NCBI GenBank assembly: GCA_031216445.1
Contig: CM062201.1
Span: 1,793,001-1,857,000 of the forward strand
Direction of reading: 5' to 3'
Length of the DNA stretch: 64,000 bases
DNA from: Lateolabrax maculatus
Lineage: Eukaryota; Chordata; Actinopteri; Acropomatiformes; Lateolabracidae
Shown here: positions 23,601-38,100 of the stretch, in pieces
Layout: every line of letters begins with the position of its first letter
Position numbering within the stretch: the stretch's first letter is position 1
Program-made: the position numbers and the translations under genes
The notes under the pieces: model-generated
Databases searched by the model: none
What the model was told of the DNA's origin: nothing
The model's input: the letters and a program-made list of their open reading frames with translations, nothing else

Positions 23601-26600
23601 CTTATGTACATGTGATTTTTTTCGACTTTTTATTTTCAACAGATTTGCAAAAATTTCAAAAAAACGTTTTTAACAGTATTATTATGGGGTATTGTGTGTA
23701 GAATTTTGAGAGAAAAATGAATTTAATCAATTCTGGAATAAGGCTGTAAGATAACAAAATGTGGAAAAAGTCATATGTTCAAAGCAGCACTTCCAAACAT
23801 GCTTACTAGAAGTGTGTGTTGCGCTTACCTCTCTGAAGTGCTTGAGGATGTCGTTGATGATAATTTCTTGGGTCTCATAGGGGTGCACTCTGGTAAACGG
23901 GTACATGTTGATGACAGCGTCTTCAAACCGAATCAGAGGGAAGCCCAGGGTGCCTTTCAGAGCCTATAGTGACAAAAAAACAAAACATCCATATAAAGAA
24001 CATGTAAGCAGCCCCCTAAGCCCAACGTCAGCAGAGCAGCTGATGAAACAGAAGTAACAGAGTGACATCACATGGCACAGGAAGCAGTAGCATTTCTGTG
24101 ATCCATAGTTGGAAAAAAACTTAATGCCAAACATTTTAACTGGTCAATCAATTTTAACCACAACCTGTTATTAGTGAAGTTTTAAAACCATAGGCCTACA
24201 ACTGCTTTAATCCTTTGATTCTTATCAGACTTCATTTAAGTGATTTTTAAGTAAGTGACGTTGGTAGTTCCTGCAAATGGACAGAGTTGAATCCACCTAC
24301 TGACTGTTATACATGTTAATTGAGAAAAAACACTTGACCCAAATACAGGCATCAGTCCCATGGTCCTATGTGTCTTTGAATCTTTATTTTCTGTAAAGGT
24401 AAAGTTATTCATGTTTAAAAATGCGTCAAATGACTTCACTGCAGGGGTTTTAAATGCTGCTGAATCCTTTAATCTATTCCAACTGGTAAGTGATCCTATG
24501 CACGTGTGTTTATTATTTATTTGAATCAGCTAAGTACAGACTTTTGAAGTTCAGTAAAAAAATTAAAAGGAGAAGACAAAAGAAAAAACAATGTTACCTT
24601 GAGATCAGGAGGCAGCTTGTGAGAGGTGAAGACACTCAGTCTGACCTGAGGGAGGCTGATCTTCAGGTTCTCAAAGTAGTAACGTTTGGGAGGTCCTGCA
24701 TCCTCTTTGGGCTTCTCATGGAGGCTTTCATCCAACTTCTCCAGCTCTGCATTTGTTACAATTATTATAATATATATGTATATATATATATATTATTAAT
24801 ATATATATATGCATGCACAGAATATTCCGGTTTTGCCCTTATACAATATTCCTAACAAGCACTTTACATGGCTAACAAAAATATATATTTCCCTAATATT
24901 CCTGTTTACATGCAGCCTTGCATACTCAAAAACCCACTGATATCGAAGTCTTTCAAAATGTTTAACAGCAGGTGCGTTTCTCCTTCCGACCGGGAATGTG
25001 GGCTTTTCTTTTGGGCAGCATCTCTACCCCAGTCTAGCAAACTGTTGTCCAGTTGGTTAGTTTACACCGCAGTGCATGTAAATGTAGCGACTGACATTCA
25101 ATGAATGACCCACCAGCTTCTGTATGTCCGTATCCAAAGAAGCTGAGCAGTTTGAGCAGCAGTTTCTCCTCGATGATGACTGTGAAGCGCTGGGCTGTCA
25201 CCATGAGGTGCTGTGAACACATCATGGTTACATTATTAGTCACGTGATTCTAGTATCACCCTGGTGCACCAGAATTTATCTGGTGCTCACTGAAAAATAT
25301 CTGAACAAGAAAGACTTTGTGACAAGTCTAATTTTCTGTAGCACAGCAGTGTGTAATGCCAGAGGAGCCTATTACTCCTCACTAATAGAGGAACATAAGA
25401 ACAACCCTAGGTTTCTTTTCAGCATTGTAGCCAGGCTGACACAGAGTCAGAGCTCTGTTGAGCCATGTATTCCCAGAGCGCTCAGTAGTAATAACTTCAT
25501 GAGCTTCTTTGATGATAGAATTCTAACTATTAGAGAAAAAATTCATCATCTTGTGCTCTCAGCTAGTTCAGATACATCTTCGAGTACAGGAACCTCAGGA
25601 ACCTCAGAAGCAGCTGTAGAACCAGATTTATATTTAGACTGTTTTGCTCCAATTGACCTTCACCAACTAACTTCAATGATTTCTTCGTCTAAACCAACAA
25701 CCTGCCTCTTAGACTCCATCCCAACTAGGCTGCTTAAAGAAGTTCTACCCTTAGTTAGCACTTCTTTACTAGACATGATCAATCTGTCTTCATCAACAGG
25801 CTATGTACCACAGTCCTTCAAAGTAGCTGTAATTAAACCTCTTCTTAAAAAGCCTATGCTTGATCCAGGGGTTTTAGCCAATTATAGACCTATATCTAAC
25901 CTTCCCTTTCTCTCCAAAATCCTTGAGAAAGGTAGGAGTAGCCTGCATCACTATCTATAGATATAGTTACTCTAGATGACATTGCCCTGGCCTCTAGCAC
26001 CGCTGTAAGGAGTCTAGGAGTAATCTTTGATCAGGACATGTCCTTTAATGCCCATATAAAACAGACTTCAAGGACTGCCTTCTTCCACTTACGTAACATT
26101 ATAAAAATCAGGCATATCCTGTCTCAAAAAGATGCAGAAAAACTAGTTCATGCATTTGTTATTTCTAGGTTGGATTATTGTAATTCCTTATTATCGGGCT
26201 ATTGACTTGACTTGTGTAACACTCACCTTGAAGAGGTCAGTGAACATGAGGCTGCTGGGAACCTTGACTGAGTTGACTTGCAGGGCTGGGCTGCTGTCAT
26301 TGACACTGCTGTCACTGGAGCTGGGAGTCACACACAACATCACAGGCTGGGTGGTACCCAGCAGCTGGTTGTCCACCTGATAACCGCAAAATGGCAGACC
26401 AAGAATTCATACAACACTCTCCACTAAAACAGGGGATCTAAATGAGTATTGATCATACTGTATATTCACAGGAAACTTCTGGATCAAACCAACACAATGT
26501 ATATGGACTGCAATAGTCTAGTATCAGTGGCAATAACACTGGAATGAATCTATCACTCTGTGTCATTTGCTCTATGTGAAAGCGTCTTGAGATAACTTTT

Positions 26601-29148
26601 GTTATGATTTGGCGCTATACACATAAAATTGACTTGACTTGACAAGACAGTACATCACTGGACACTCTTTTTGTCCCACCTCCGTTTAACTGGTAGCTAT
26701 GCCGACGACACACACCTTGTCACACATGAATTACAACACTAAGATCGCCTTTCACCATATAAGAAATACAGTATGTGTGTTTATACTTCCCCTTTCTGTT
26801 TTGTTGCTTTGTCATCATGTGAAGCACTTTGAATTGCTTTTGTATTTTGGTGTTATACAAATATGATTTGAACTTGAACTGGAATATTGTTATAGCTGTG
26901 GTGAGCTCACCTGGATGTTTTGAACGCTGAGCTCCAACACCTCATTTGCAGCAGTGCGGATGAAGTGGACATCTATACCAGACAGTGTAGCAAACACAAG
27001 CTCTTCAGGAACCTTGTTGACTAGAGAGACACCCAGACCTTCCTCCAAGTTCACCAGCACCTGTTAATGAATACAAACAAGACATCAGAGGAGAAGTTTC
27101 TCAAGAGGCACATTGAAAATGATTGTGGAACTGCATATAATGAATGGAAAACCCCATGAGCTTCAACACCTGGTACCAGACATATGTTTTTTTTTTTTAA
27201 TTAAAAATAAAATTAAAGCTGCAAGCAGCGATGAGCAGGCCCTGGCACACCTGTGAATCTCGGTGTGTGTCGCAGCCACAGCCTTGTGACTGAATGCCGA
27301 TGCTGCATATCATATGTAGGACACACAGTGAGATTTTCATGTAAAGTGGATGAAGACTGTCACATAACAAATACTTCCTGTTGCCAGTAGGTAGCGTAGT
27401 GACTATGACACCTATTTGATGTTAAGATGTGTTTAGGCGGGGACTGTTATCAAGCATGTTAAGTTTTGAAACGATCTGACCATGTAGAATACTGTTAAAA
27501 TAAGTTCTGTCACAGACAGCTGTACAGTTTAAAGGCTAAGGAATCTCTACCAGAGGTTTGTATCCATTACCATTGCCCTCTGCTGGACGGAAAAAAACAG
27601 CTCCAGAATATTATCAGTGTTTCATGGTAAAACATCAAACTTCACTGCCCAGCCAAGGCCACACCGTTCGAGGTTTGCAGAAACCTTTCACAACGTGTCA
27701 TCTATAAGGGCTTTTATATATGCTGACCAAGTTTGAGGTGGATCTGATTAACTTCCTACGAGGAGTGTGTTCATTGTGAATTTCATCAAAGTAAATATGG
27801 CTGTAGGGTTTAGGTCGAGGCACCAAAAGACTTTTGTTTATATCTGGAGGTGTAACATATGTCTACCAAATTTTGTACATCTTAGTGAAACATACAGCGA
27901 GGGCTACTTCACTGAAATTTCATTTAAATTGGACTTCTGCCTGCCAGCAGGTTGCGCTGTGACAATTAATAGGAATATGCCATGTACACGTGTTCGGGCT
28001 TAGACTCTCATCAAACGTGAAGTTTTGAAACAATCCATGTGGAGCAGAGTTACAACAACTTCCTGTTTCCTGGTGAGACATCAAAAGTCACAGCGCCGCC
28101 ACGGACAAACCATACAAGTTTTGCAGAAACGTTCAACAACTTTTAACCTTTAATGTCTTTTGTATAAACTGACTAAGTTTGAGGAGGATCTGATTAACCT
28201 CCTAGGACAAGTTTGTTAAAGTACGACCCCTTTAAATGGCCATATTTGAGGAAATGTTGACATTAAATTCAAAATGGCTGACTTCCTTTTGGGTTTAGAT
28301 CATGGCACCAAGAACACACAAAAAGATGAGAACACGTAAAGTCGGGTTAAAACAGTTTAATTTGTCATGGCGAAACATCGAAACCCCCCCCGCCATGCAA
28401 TGCCCTTCGACGAAAACTCACAGTTTTTACAATAATCATCATCAAGGACTTAAGGCGATTTCTTACCACATTTGAGGTGGAATTGGTCAAACCACTTTCA
28501 GGAGTACATCAAAGTATAAAACTTTATTGTTGCCAGTAGGTGGCTCTAAGAATATGACTGAATTCTTTTAGGTAGATGTGTTCAGGCCAGGACTCTTGAC
28601 TATGTACAGTCAAGTTACAAACCATTTCCTGTTTAGTGGCGAATCATCAAACTTTGATGCCCTGCCACAGCAATGACCAGGACCATATGAGAAAAACTCA
28701 TTTGAAAAACATTGCATCGTTAAGGTAAAAGACCTTAACGATGCAATGTTTTTCAAATACAAGCTGATTTGAAGACCAAATTTGAAGTTGATCTGATTAA
28801 TTTACTCGGGGGAATTCATTACAGGACGACCTCTCCAAATGGCCAAAGAGACCCTGAAATTGGACGCTGAAGTAAAAATGGCTGATTTCCTGTTTGTTTT
28901 ATAGTATGGCTCCAGGAGACTTTTTGGTGTGTCTAGCCATATATGTGCCTACTATATTTTGTACTTGCAGGTTAAACCCACATGAGGGGCTTCATTTTAG
29001 CAACTTTGTAGGGGGTGCTATCGAGCCATTTTGCCATGCCTATGTCCAAGACCCATTAAATACGTTAATTTCATGCACTTCTGTTACGAGTGCAAAGTTT
29101 AACAACTTTCTGAACTTGTTTAGACCATCAAAAATGCGGTTTATTTGC

Positions 29149-29180
<32 letters not shown>

Positions 29181-32100
29181 TCTTTGAATAAAATTAGGGC
29201 TTTGCGCCAGTTTGGCGCTCGGGCCCTAATAAGAATCCTTTGAACAACATTAGGACCTTCATGCCTGTTGGTGCTTGGGCCCTAATAATAATTCCTTGCA
29301 TTTCAATAGGGCTTTGAACCGGCTGGCGCTCGAGTCCTAATAATAATTCCTTGCATTTAAATAGGGCTTGGCACTGGTTGGCGCTCGGGCCCTAATAATT
29401 CCTTGCATTTCAATAGGGCTTCGCGCCTGTTGACGCTCGGGCCCTAGTAACGAACACATTTGATAATAAATATCGCAAAAATATAATAACGAATGGGGAT
29501 TTGTGAAAATGTCATGTAGTAATGTATGTGTTTTTTTTGCCAGGCATGAATGTCAGTGACAAACCTGACATGTGCATATAAAATGAAATAATTTCATAGT
29601 TACTCGTACCTCCAGCTCTTGCTCAGGCTCTCTCTTATTCACATCCTCTTTGCTCCTGTCCTGTTCTGTGCTGGGTGAGCTCCGGATCGTTCTCCTCTGG
29701 TTGAAGTCACTGATCTACAAACAAATAAACAAACATCTGTTAGCAGAAATGATGAGGTTCAGCATCCCTGTAAATGAAAAGTAGATATTATCAGAACTAT
29801 TATCAGAGCACTGAAGCTCTGTTATCAGATCTACAGTGTATGACCACAAGCACTGCGTAGCAGAAAAAAGCTTAAGATAAAAAGTGCAATCAAATATAAT
29901 ACTAAACCCTTGGTATGACCCTCTAAGATGAACACTAGCACTATATCACTATAGGTTTTATTATCATTAGTGCTATGATAGGTCAAGGTAAAGAGAAAAA
30001 GAAAAAAGCCAGCTGAATGAAATATTGTGCCTAAAATATTTTAATGAAAGCTCAGATTCACACTTAAAGAGCTGCTCAGTATCAATGCTATTAGTGTTAG
30101 AAGATTATTATTCCTTTTGAGTTTTACTGGGTTTTGTTCTCACCTGCAGGACACGTGTGGGTCCATCTGGCAGCACCTGGACCGACAGCACCCCAGAACC
30201 AGGCCTCATCTTCTGGTTGATAAACTGCTGCTCGGGTCCAGGCTCCAGCAGCCCTGAGTCTGGTCCCAGCACCACCTCTGCTCCATCAAACAGGCCTGCC
30301 ACCCCACTCTTCACCTGAAGTGTAAATGTCATTTAATTAAAAACACAACTGAAAAAAAAAAAACATAGTGGAGAAATTGAAAAAAACAGAACATATGTGA
30401 CAACCACTGCAAACACTAAAATGTGAGGACAGAGGATTCCATGTCAGACATATCAACATAGTTAGGTGTACCCACCTGTACTACCAGCCGGGGAAGGCCG
30501 CAGGTCAGCATGCCTGAGCTAAAGTACCATGTCTGGGTTGTGCTGCGGCGTGGGTCCGGCCTCCTCAGCATCAATGGCTCAAAACTGGAATAGACAGACA
30601 GGAAGAGATTGAGACACCTCTAACATCCAATCTTCCATCATAGATTTCCTTCCAGTCTATGGTCCAGGTCCACATTTGAAATCAGTGAAATCATTACTCC
30701 AGGGAGAAATATCAGTTGTGTTCAGCTTATAGACACACTACAGGTGCACACAGTCCAAACCTGTTGTCACTAACGGCTGCGAGCCCAGCGATGTCCAGCA
30801 CCAAAGAGGAATCCAGTGGGCGTGGCTGGGCTGGCTTGCTCTGCGGTGGAGACGAGCCTTCATGGCAAAGCATGCCAGACCCAGTCATCCTCCATAGCTG
30901 GGAGCGCTTCCCTGGCTCCTGCACAACAAAGTACATGTTACTACTGTGAAGGAAATTCTTATTGTACTGACGTGTTTTCCAATAAGGTTACATTTATCCA
31001 CCATGATATTATGAATTATACGTTATTGTGAAACTAAAGACAAGAAAACTGATCATACAAGAGTCCAACCTGGAAGGCCCTCTTCTCTATCTGTGCAACA
31101 GATGATGGCTCGTTTGCAAGCAATAAAGATCTACTAGGGGTTGAACATTGCACTAGACAAGAACTAATTTATTTATGGACTTTGTCTCATTTTTCATGTG
31201 CTGCAACTAATGGATATTGTCACAATTTTATTTTCATATTATTTTCACTATAAGATCATTTTTCCAATCCATAGCCATATCTAATACAAATGTAATGCCA
31301 AACTTTAATGTCATTATTTCACATCTTTCGAGTGTGTAAGTTTATAACAAGTTATAGAGCTGAGACACAAAATCAAAATCAAAATAAAAACCAAAACCAA
31401 AACCAAAGCCGGAAAACAAAAAGTCCCCAGCTCCTCATTCAGGGGTGTGTGGACACCAGAGGAAAGCCGACAGAGGGCGCCCCCCTCTTTGGTTCTCTGG
31501 CCGAAGAGCAGAGCACAGCCTTGGTCAATAGGGCTCAAACTTGTTATAACCTTATTTACTGTATACATAATGAACTTACACTATCTACACAGATACTAAA
31601 TAATTACATGTAAAGTTTGGCATTTACATTTTATTAGATGTAGAGCTCAGTCTCTACACACAGGACCCTGAGCAGATCTGGAAGGCTGAGCACACCTACA
31701 CCGGCCGTTTGTTGACGTTAGCTACTTTTACGTTTCTAGCTAGATTTGGTGACTTTTCAGACTCCCGCTGTTATTTCTAAAAATGTGTCTAGCGACCTGT
31801 TGTGTAGGGAGAAAGATGATGCAGAGCTACTTTGTGGCCAAACAACCAATGTTGGTGTTAGTGGTTAGCCTGCAACTGCATCATTAGCTTAACTTAGCAT
31901 AGCCTAAGGTTACCAGTTTTTAGCATTTTTCAGCGCAGTCAACCCAACCTCGATCACCAGTGTTACAATGGCGCTCCAGATTTTTTTGGCACAGGCTTGT
32001 TAGCAAGCCTACTAGTAATAGTGCAGTCTCATCTGCAGCTGCTGCTGAGTTTGTCCTTGTCCGGCAGCATTTGCCATACACATCCCGTCACAAGTTGCTT

Positions 32101-35100
32101 TTTAGAAATAAAGTCGCCAGGACATCCTAAAAAAATCGCTAAATCTGGAGGCAAGTCATCAAGTTGGGGTGTTTAAGAGAAGTAAGGCACTCGAGTCCTT
32201 AACATAAATAATCAGTCCCCAGACTGTTATAGGCAACCAAGAAAGTCGGGGTAGGTTTCATTTTATAAGTTACATGACAATCTGTTCACACATTGGCAAT
32301 AAAAAACGACTAATATGTAGTATGTAGAGAGTTACATATAGAACTTGTTAACAATTAATCAATCATCAAAATTGTCATCGATTCATTTTCTGGCAGTTGA
32401 CTGGCAATTAATCAAATTCAAACAAAGCTCTACTTTTTTCTCTCTTCCCCTGTAAACTTACTGTCCATGCCTTTTCCAACATTTTCTAAAGCAACTGTAT
32501 GACTTTTGGGGAATCCCCTTGTTTGTCATCTTACCCACACTTAGATCAAAGTCTGTTTATGCATTCTTGGTTATTTCAAACTAACAACAGTACCTTCTTT
32601 TTCAGGATGACCCTTTGAGTCTTGGTGTCCACATCAAGAACTAGTTCAGCACAGCTCACCAAACGCTTCTTCCCAACAAGTCTCCTATCAACATTCCTGC
32701 ATCAACAAAATTATGCTGCTTACCTGTATTACTTCAATTTTTACACAAGAAAAAAACTTAATAATATAAAATTCTGTAATCATTTAGTTAGTCATGTCAT
32801 TAGTCCATACTGTGAGAAAGTGTGTGTGGCTGCAATGTAGATGAAGTTCTCGTAGTAGAGCTTGTTGTATTCTCTGAAGAAGTTCATGTCAGCTGTGACC
32901 TCTGAAGATCCAGCTCCCTTCACAGTCAGTGTGATATAGGGGGGCAGTGTGGGCTCATCAGAGGCGTAGTCCAGCACAGAGCCTGCCTTCACCTCAGTGT
33001 GCAGCCGGATGTCAGCCACACCATGCTGCCAGACCTGGATAGGAACCTTAAGGCACAACAGCACAATGTTAAAAAACACAGCCCTCTGTGTGGGCACAGT
33101 GGGTGGGTGGTTGGGTGGGTTGGTGTGGAGGTGTTAAAGTAGGCCAAGTTTGAACTTGTCTCTTGAGCTCTCTTCTTTCATTCTTCAAAACTTATAACTC
33201 ATAACTGCTTCTTTCACACTTTTGGTGTCTACAACAGAATGAAACACCATGAATGTCTTCAAGGAGAGACTGTGTGTGTACCCTTATCCCCACAACAACA
33301 GAATCATGGAGCGAGAACTGGGAGTCCAGTAAGTGATTCTGGCACAGGCTTCCTTTTTTTATTGAGTAATTGTGTCCACCTTTTATTAACAGGTCATGCT
33401 ACTGAAGCTGTCACAACAGTGGCTTACCTCAGAGATGTTGTCAATGCGGAAGGGTGGAGGCAGCTGGTCAGTGTCAGTGAAGGAGATCTGGTAGGTGGCT
33501 CCCTTCAGGGTGATCTCTGTCCGCAGGAAGAAACAGTTCCCCAGTGTGTCCCTGTTTAAACCAAGATTCACTTAAAATCTGTCATACTTCACCTCATTCA
33601 CTCACTTCACTTCAGTGGCCACGTGACTTCAGTCGGTGGAATTTGTTTTTGATAGAGCATGGAAAATAATGCCCATTACACAGTGTCAGCAGCACAACAT
33701 AAAGGTAGACATAAGATATTACATGGTGTAAAAAGCACACGACACCCGCACAACTATAAAGCCCCAGTGCATGCATTGCTTGTCTCCCTTGAAACTTAAC
33801 AACAACTGGGCCCAGCTGGGCTTGTGGTTAGAGGCCTATGTGTGAAGGAATTTTCCTTCTTGTATGTTAAACTTCCCTCTTGTAGGTTAAAGGTAACTTA
33901 AGACAGTGCTTCACAGGTCAGGTCAACTGCCTGTCTCTGTTCGCCTGTCTCACTCTGTGTGCCTGACAAGGCCAAGTTGGCTCTGGCATCTGGTAGACCA
34001 AGGTCTGCTAGATATCTTCTGTTTTCAGTGTTAGACACAACAGGCTGGTGCCTGGTTGTTGGCGCTGGATAAGAGAGACTGTAGAGAGGCAATGCTGTTG
34101 CTAGGACAGCAATGGTTGACGTCTTTCCTTGTTTGGATCTGATATCCAATAGAGTCCTCACACATGACAGACTGAGTTAGGAATAACCCTATTTGGATAT
34201 AGCGGAACTTATCAGTTCTGGGGAGAGTTAAATACTGAGCTTCAGGACACCATCTTCAGATTTGGGTAGCAGTACGCTGTGATTCACACGTGGTGTTTCC
34301 CTTTTCTCCTCGATCGAGCTTCAATAAATATTCCTGTGTAAGACATCCCGGTCTCCTGAAACTTCTTGTTAGAGTGAACCAGCTCTAAGATTTCCATCAC
34401 ACTATGCACTGACTCATAGAACTAGGGTTATATCCAGGTAACTCTATTTCTATTTCGTAAGAGCATCACACTTTGCGGGCTTTGCTATTGGTTAAACCTT
34501 AGACAAAGGCCTTAGGGATGAGATGTACTCCCAGCTTGGTCTGAACCAACACCAGTGCAAACCCAACCAAAAACCACAAAATATCAGCAATGTGGCCAAG
34601 CACCGCCAGCTTGAGGGTCTCGTGATGGACTGTAAACACACCAGCCAGCTAGAGCCTCAACCTGAATGAGGACCTGATGACTATCGGCCAGAAGGATGGA
34701 TTCTGTACAGTTCCACCAACCCCCTGTTGTCACAGATAAAAACATTGTGCACTCCTCTTTTAAGTCACAGCCATACAAGAGGAATGCACAGACAGGGCGC
34801 ACAGATCCCCTGCCTTCTTGGCTGATGCTTCACCAGTTGGTGGCTGCTGGCCATAAATTGGTCAGACATATGCGTCAATTCGGTATGGCAAGGTATCGCA
34901 GCTGCCAACCATCAGGTTTAACAAAATAATAAATAGAAAAAATGAAACAAATTTCCCTCGTGTTAATTAGTACTGCACGTTTTGAGTGTTTGTGTGTGTG
35001 TTTTGACCACACCACTGTTACTGTCACTGCAGCAGCCGTAGCCTAGGTAGCTAAACTTAAGAGAAGAAATGAAAACAAATATCAATAAATGCATTTTCTG

Positions 35101-38100
35101 AACAACAGCGACAGCAGTCAGGAGTGTCGGGGACGACATCAAGGACATATCAAGGCTTAAACTGAACTAAATACTCATCAACTCTACCATCTTATGCTGC
35201 ATTCACATGGATTCAGGCAGACTGACAACACCCTTTGGATGGCATGGGAAAAACGATGAAAATGGAAGAAGATGTACTCAGATCTTTTACTTAGGTAAAA
35301 GTACCAATACAGCAATGTAAAGTTACTCCATTATAAGTAAAAGGCCTGCATGAAAATCCTACTGAAGTAAAAGTACATAAATATTAGCAGGAAAATGTAC
35401 TTGATGTTTTAAAGTGAAAACCTCTGACAGAGAAAGTTTAGAGGGAAAAATCACTATTTGGTGGAGCTGTTAACTCACTTACCATACAGACACTGGAAGT
35501 ATTCTTGGCACTGTGAATGTTAAGAAGGCTGTGGGGCTTGATTTGATTCCAGGAAGAGTGCTCAAAGAATGTGCCCATCAACTTGGGGAGGTGTACTAAC
35601 ATCTTCAACCTACTACTGAAATCAGCCATAATCATACAAGTGCCCAAACAGACCAATACCAGTCTGAATGTCTATGCAAGTGGCACTCATACCCATCATA
35701 GCAAAGTGCTTTGAAATACTAGTTTCAAAGGGCATCAAATCCATCCCTCCTCCCACCCTGGACCAGCACTAGTAGGCTTACAGAGGAAATAGATCCACAG
35801 AGGATGCCCTCACCACAGCTCTCCACACTGCACTGACCCACCTTGAACAGAAGGGGACATATGTGAGGATGCTTTTTACAGGCCACAGATCTGGATTCAA
35901 CATTTTTGTCCCTAACAGGTTGGTCACTAAACAGTTCGACCTGGGTCTCAGTAACTCTCTGTGCATGTGTGGATCAAGACTTCCTATCCAATCGCCCACA
36001 GACAGTCAGACTCCCCACCTCTCCAATCCTGGCCGGTATACCAACTGTTCAGCAAATAAAAAAGCTAAGCTCCAAAGAGTCATAAATACAGCCCAGAAAA
36101 TAATCTCCTCACTGGAAGACACCTTGAGTTTGGGAGAGTGTAAATGTATATGTAGCTCACCTCATGTTGACATGAAAGGACTTGAGTTTGTTGACCTCAA
36201 AGCCTCCAGACCAGGTGCAGTTGGGGGTGTCCATGAGGCGCACACACAGTAGCTGGTCATAGTCGTTGCGGGGCCAGTGGAACACAACGCTGGAGCCAGG
36301 CAGGGTAGAGATGTAACCCTCCGGGTTGGCAGTACCCTAGGAAAAATTTTGTCATTAATGATACATTCATACATTTGTGTATGCTGGTTCACTGGAATCA
36401 CTTACTTGAACAGTGTCATCATTCATTTTACCAGCAGAATGTAAAAAAGGCTACAAACTGGAATCTAAACAAGAATGTTTTAAAAAAAAAAAGGAAAGAA
36501 ATGAACTGTTCATTTCTTTCCTTTTTTGGCATTTTGCCTTTATTAGATAGGTCATAGAGATGCAGACAGATATGAAACAAAGGCCCTTGCCCTGATCTGA
36601 ACTGGGGATGTTACAAACACGGTATAGGGTGTGCGTCTTAAACACTAGGCTAACCGAATGCCCTGTCAACAGTTAATTTCTCACCTTTCCTCTTGCAAAC
36701 TCTCTCTGAGCAAAGGCCAGTTTGTGTGTAGAGCGGTTGTCCAGCAGGTAGCGCGGGGCAAAGGTCACTATGTGAGTGTCCCTGTAGCGTCCTTTTCCCT
36801 TCCGCACACTGATGCCTGTGGTGATCAGTGTGCAACATTGACAGTAGGGACAGAGACATTTTAGCTCTTATAACCAACAATCAACAATGAGTGAAGAAAT
36901 GTAAATATATCTGTTGTACAATACAGATCTTTCCTACATGCATCAAAGTGTCACAAAAGTGAAGGAGTGCTGCTTTTTATCAGAAGTAATATCATCTATG
37001 TGAAAAAAGGACTATAAATTCCGTGCAATTTATTATTGCGAAATATTGAATTTATTATCCTACGAGGTTATAAATACATTCTAATAGACTAAGGCATTTC
37101 AGGGGCTCTTCTTAACTTCAGTCTTAAGACAAAAGTTAAGTAGATTTAATATTCATGAATAAAGTTCTTGTCTCTTCCTATGAAGAAACTTAAGGATAAA
37201 TGAGATTCTTGAAAGCAAAGTTATAACATTTCTTCTTAATTTTCTTTTCCACTTTAAGATGACTCTACACCTGTCTTAAAATTGTTACAGTGAAAAGGTA
37301 TTGCTCAATTCATTAATTTAAACACATTTTAGACAAAAAATTTGGGTTTTGTTTTACTAGGTTTACTTACAATATCTTACATTAAGCTTAACATTTATTG
37401 GTAAATTAAAAAAATAGTAATTTGTTTTAACTGTTTTTAACTTACTATTATTTATGGTGTACTGTTCAAGTCTACTGAAAATAATGAGTTGCTGCATGCA
37501 AGAAAAATGTACCTAACTTTCTACAGCTGAACACAAGCTGGAAAACGGCAATGTCATGAACTATGCTATACAGTAGCAAAGCAAGCTATTATATAGACTT
37601 CATGGCTCAGTCCTTAAATCTCAATGAAAATGTTTTTTTTTTATATTACTGCCAGTTTTTCAGGCTCATGTGTTTGATACACAGGATTGTCCCTGATCTT
37701 GACCCTGTGTATTGAACATCATTACTAGTTTACTTAGTCCTATGCATTTGTGGTTATTGTTAATGAACCAACTTGCCTATGTTGTAGATGAGGCCAGGCC
37801 TGTTCCCGTGCTGGATAACCTTCACTGCCCTGACTCCACTGCCTCCGTCGAGGGAGAAGCCCTGGCACCAGCCTGGAACTCCGTCGGGGTGGATCCCTTT
37901 CCCGATCCGCATAGTACACCTAGGATCAAGATAGAGTGGGGAAAAATGGATCATAAGGATGGATGAATAAAAACACCAGAAGGACATCCGTTAGGTAGAA
38001 CATTGCTCACTCCCTAAGACATTATGTATAGTCCAGATGCAGGTACTCAGGACTAGAGAGAAAACAGAGGGGTCTGATCTCTGACACACACTTACATAGC

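Larger units (their letters stand above)
27216..29450 (+). mobile_element. Composite fish interspersed repeat with tandem 3' end
   Basis: Begins 'aaagctgcaagcagcgatga' and ends in 'ctcgggccctagtaa'. The body contains two to three diverged copies of a module of about 350-500 bp: 'ttgaggtggatctgattaac' at 27730, a variant at 28170 and another at 28780, each near a 'gccagtaggtggc'-like block (27385, 27945, 28535). I have seen this type often in teleost genomes but cannot name it, and no protein is encoded. Confidence 0.65.
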
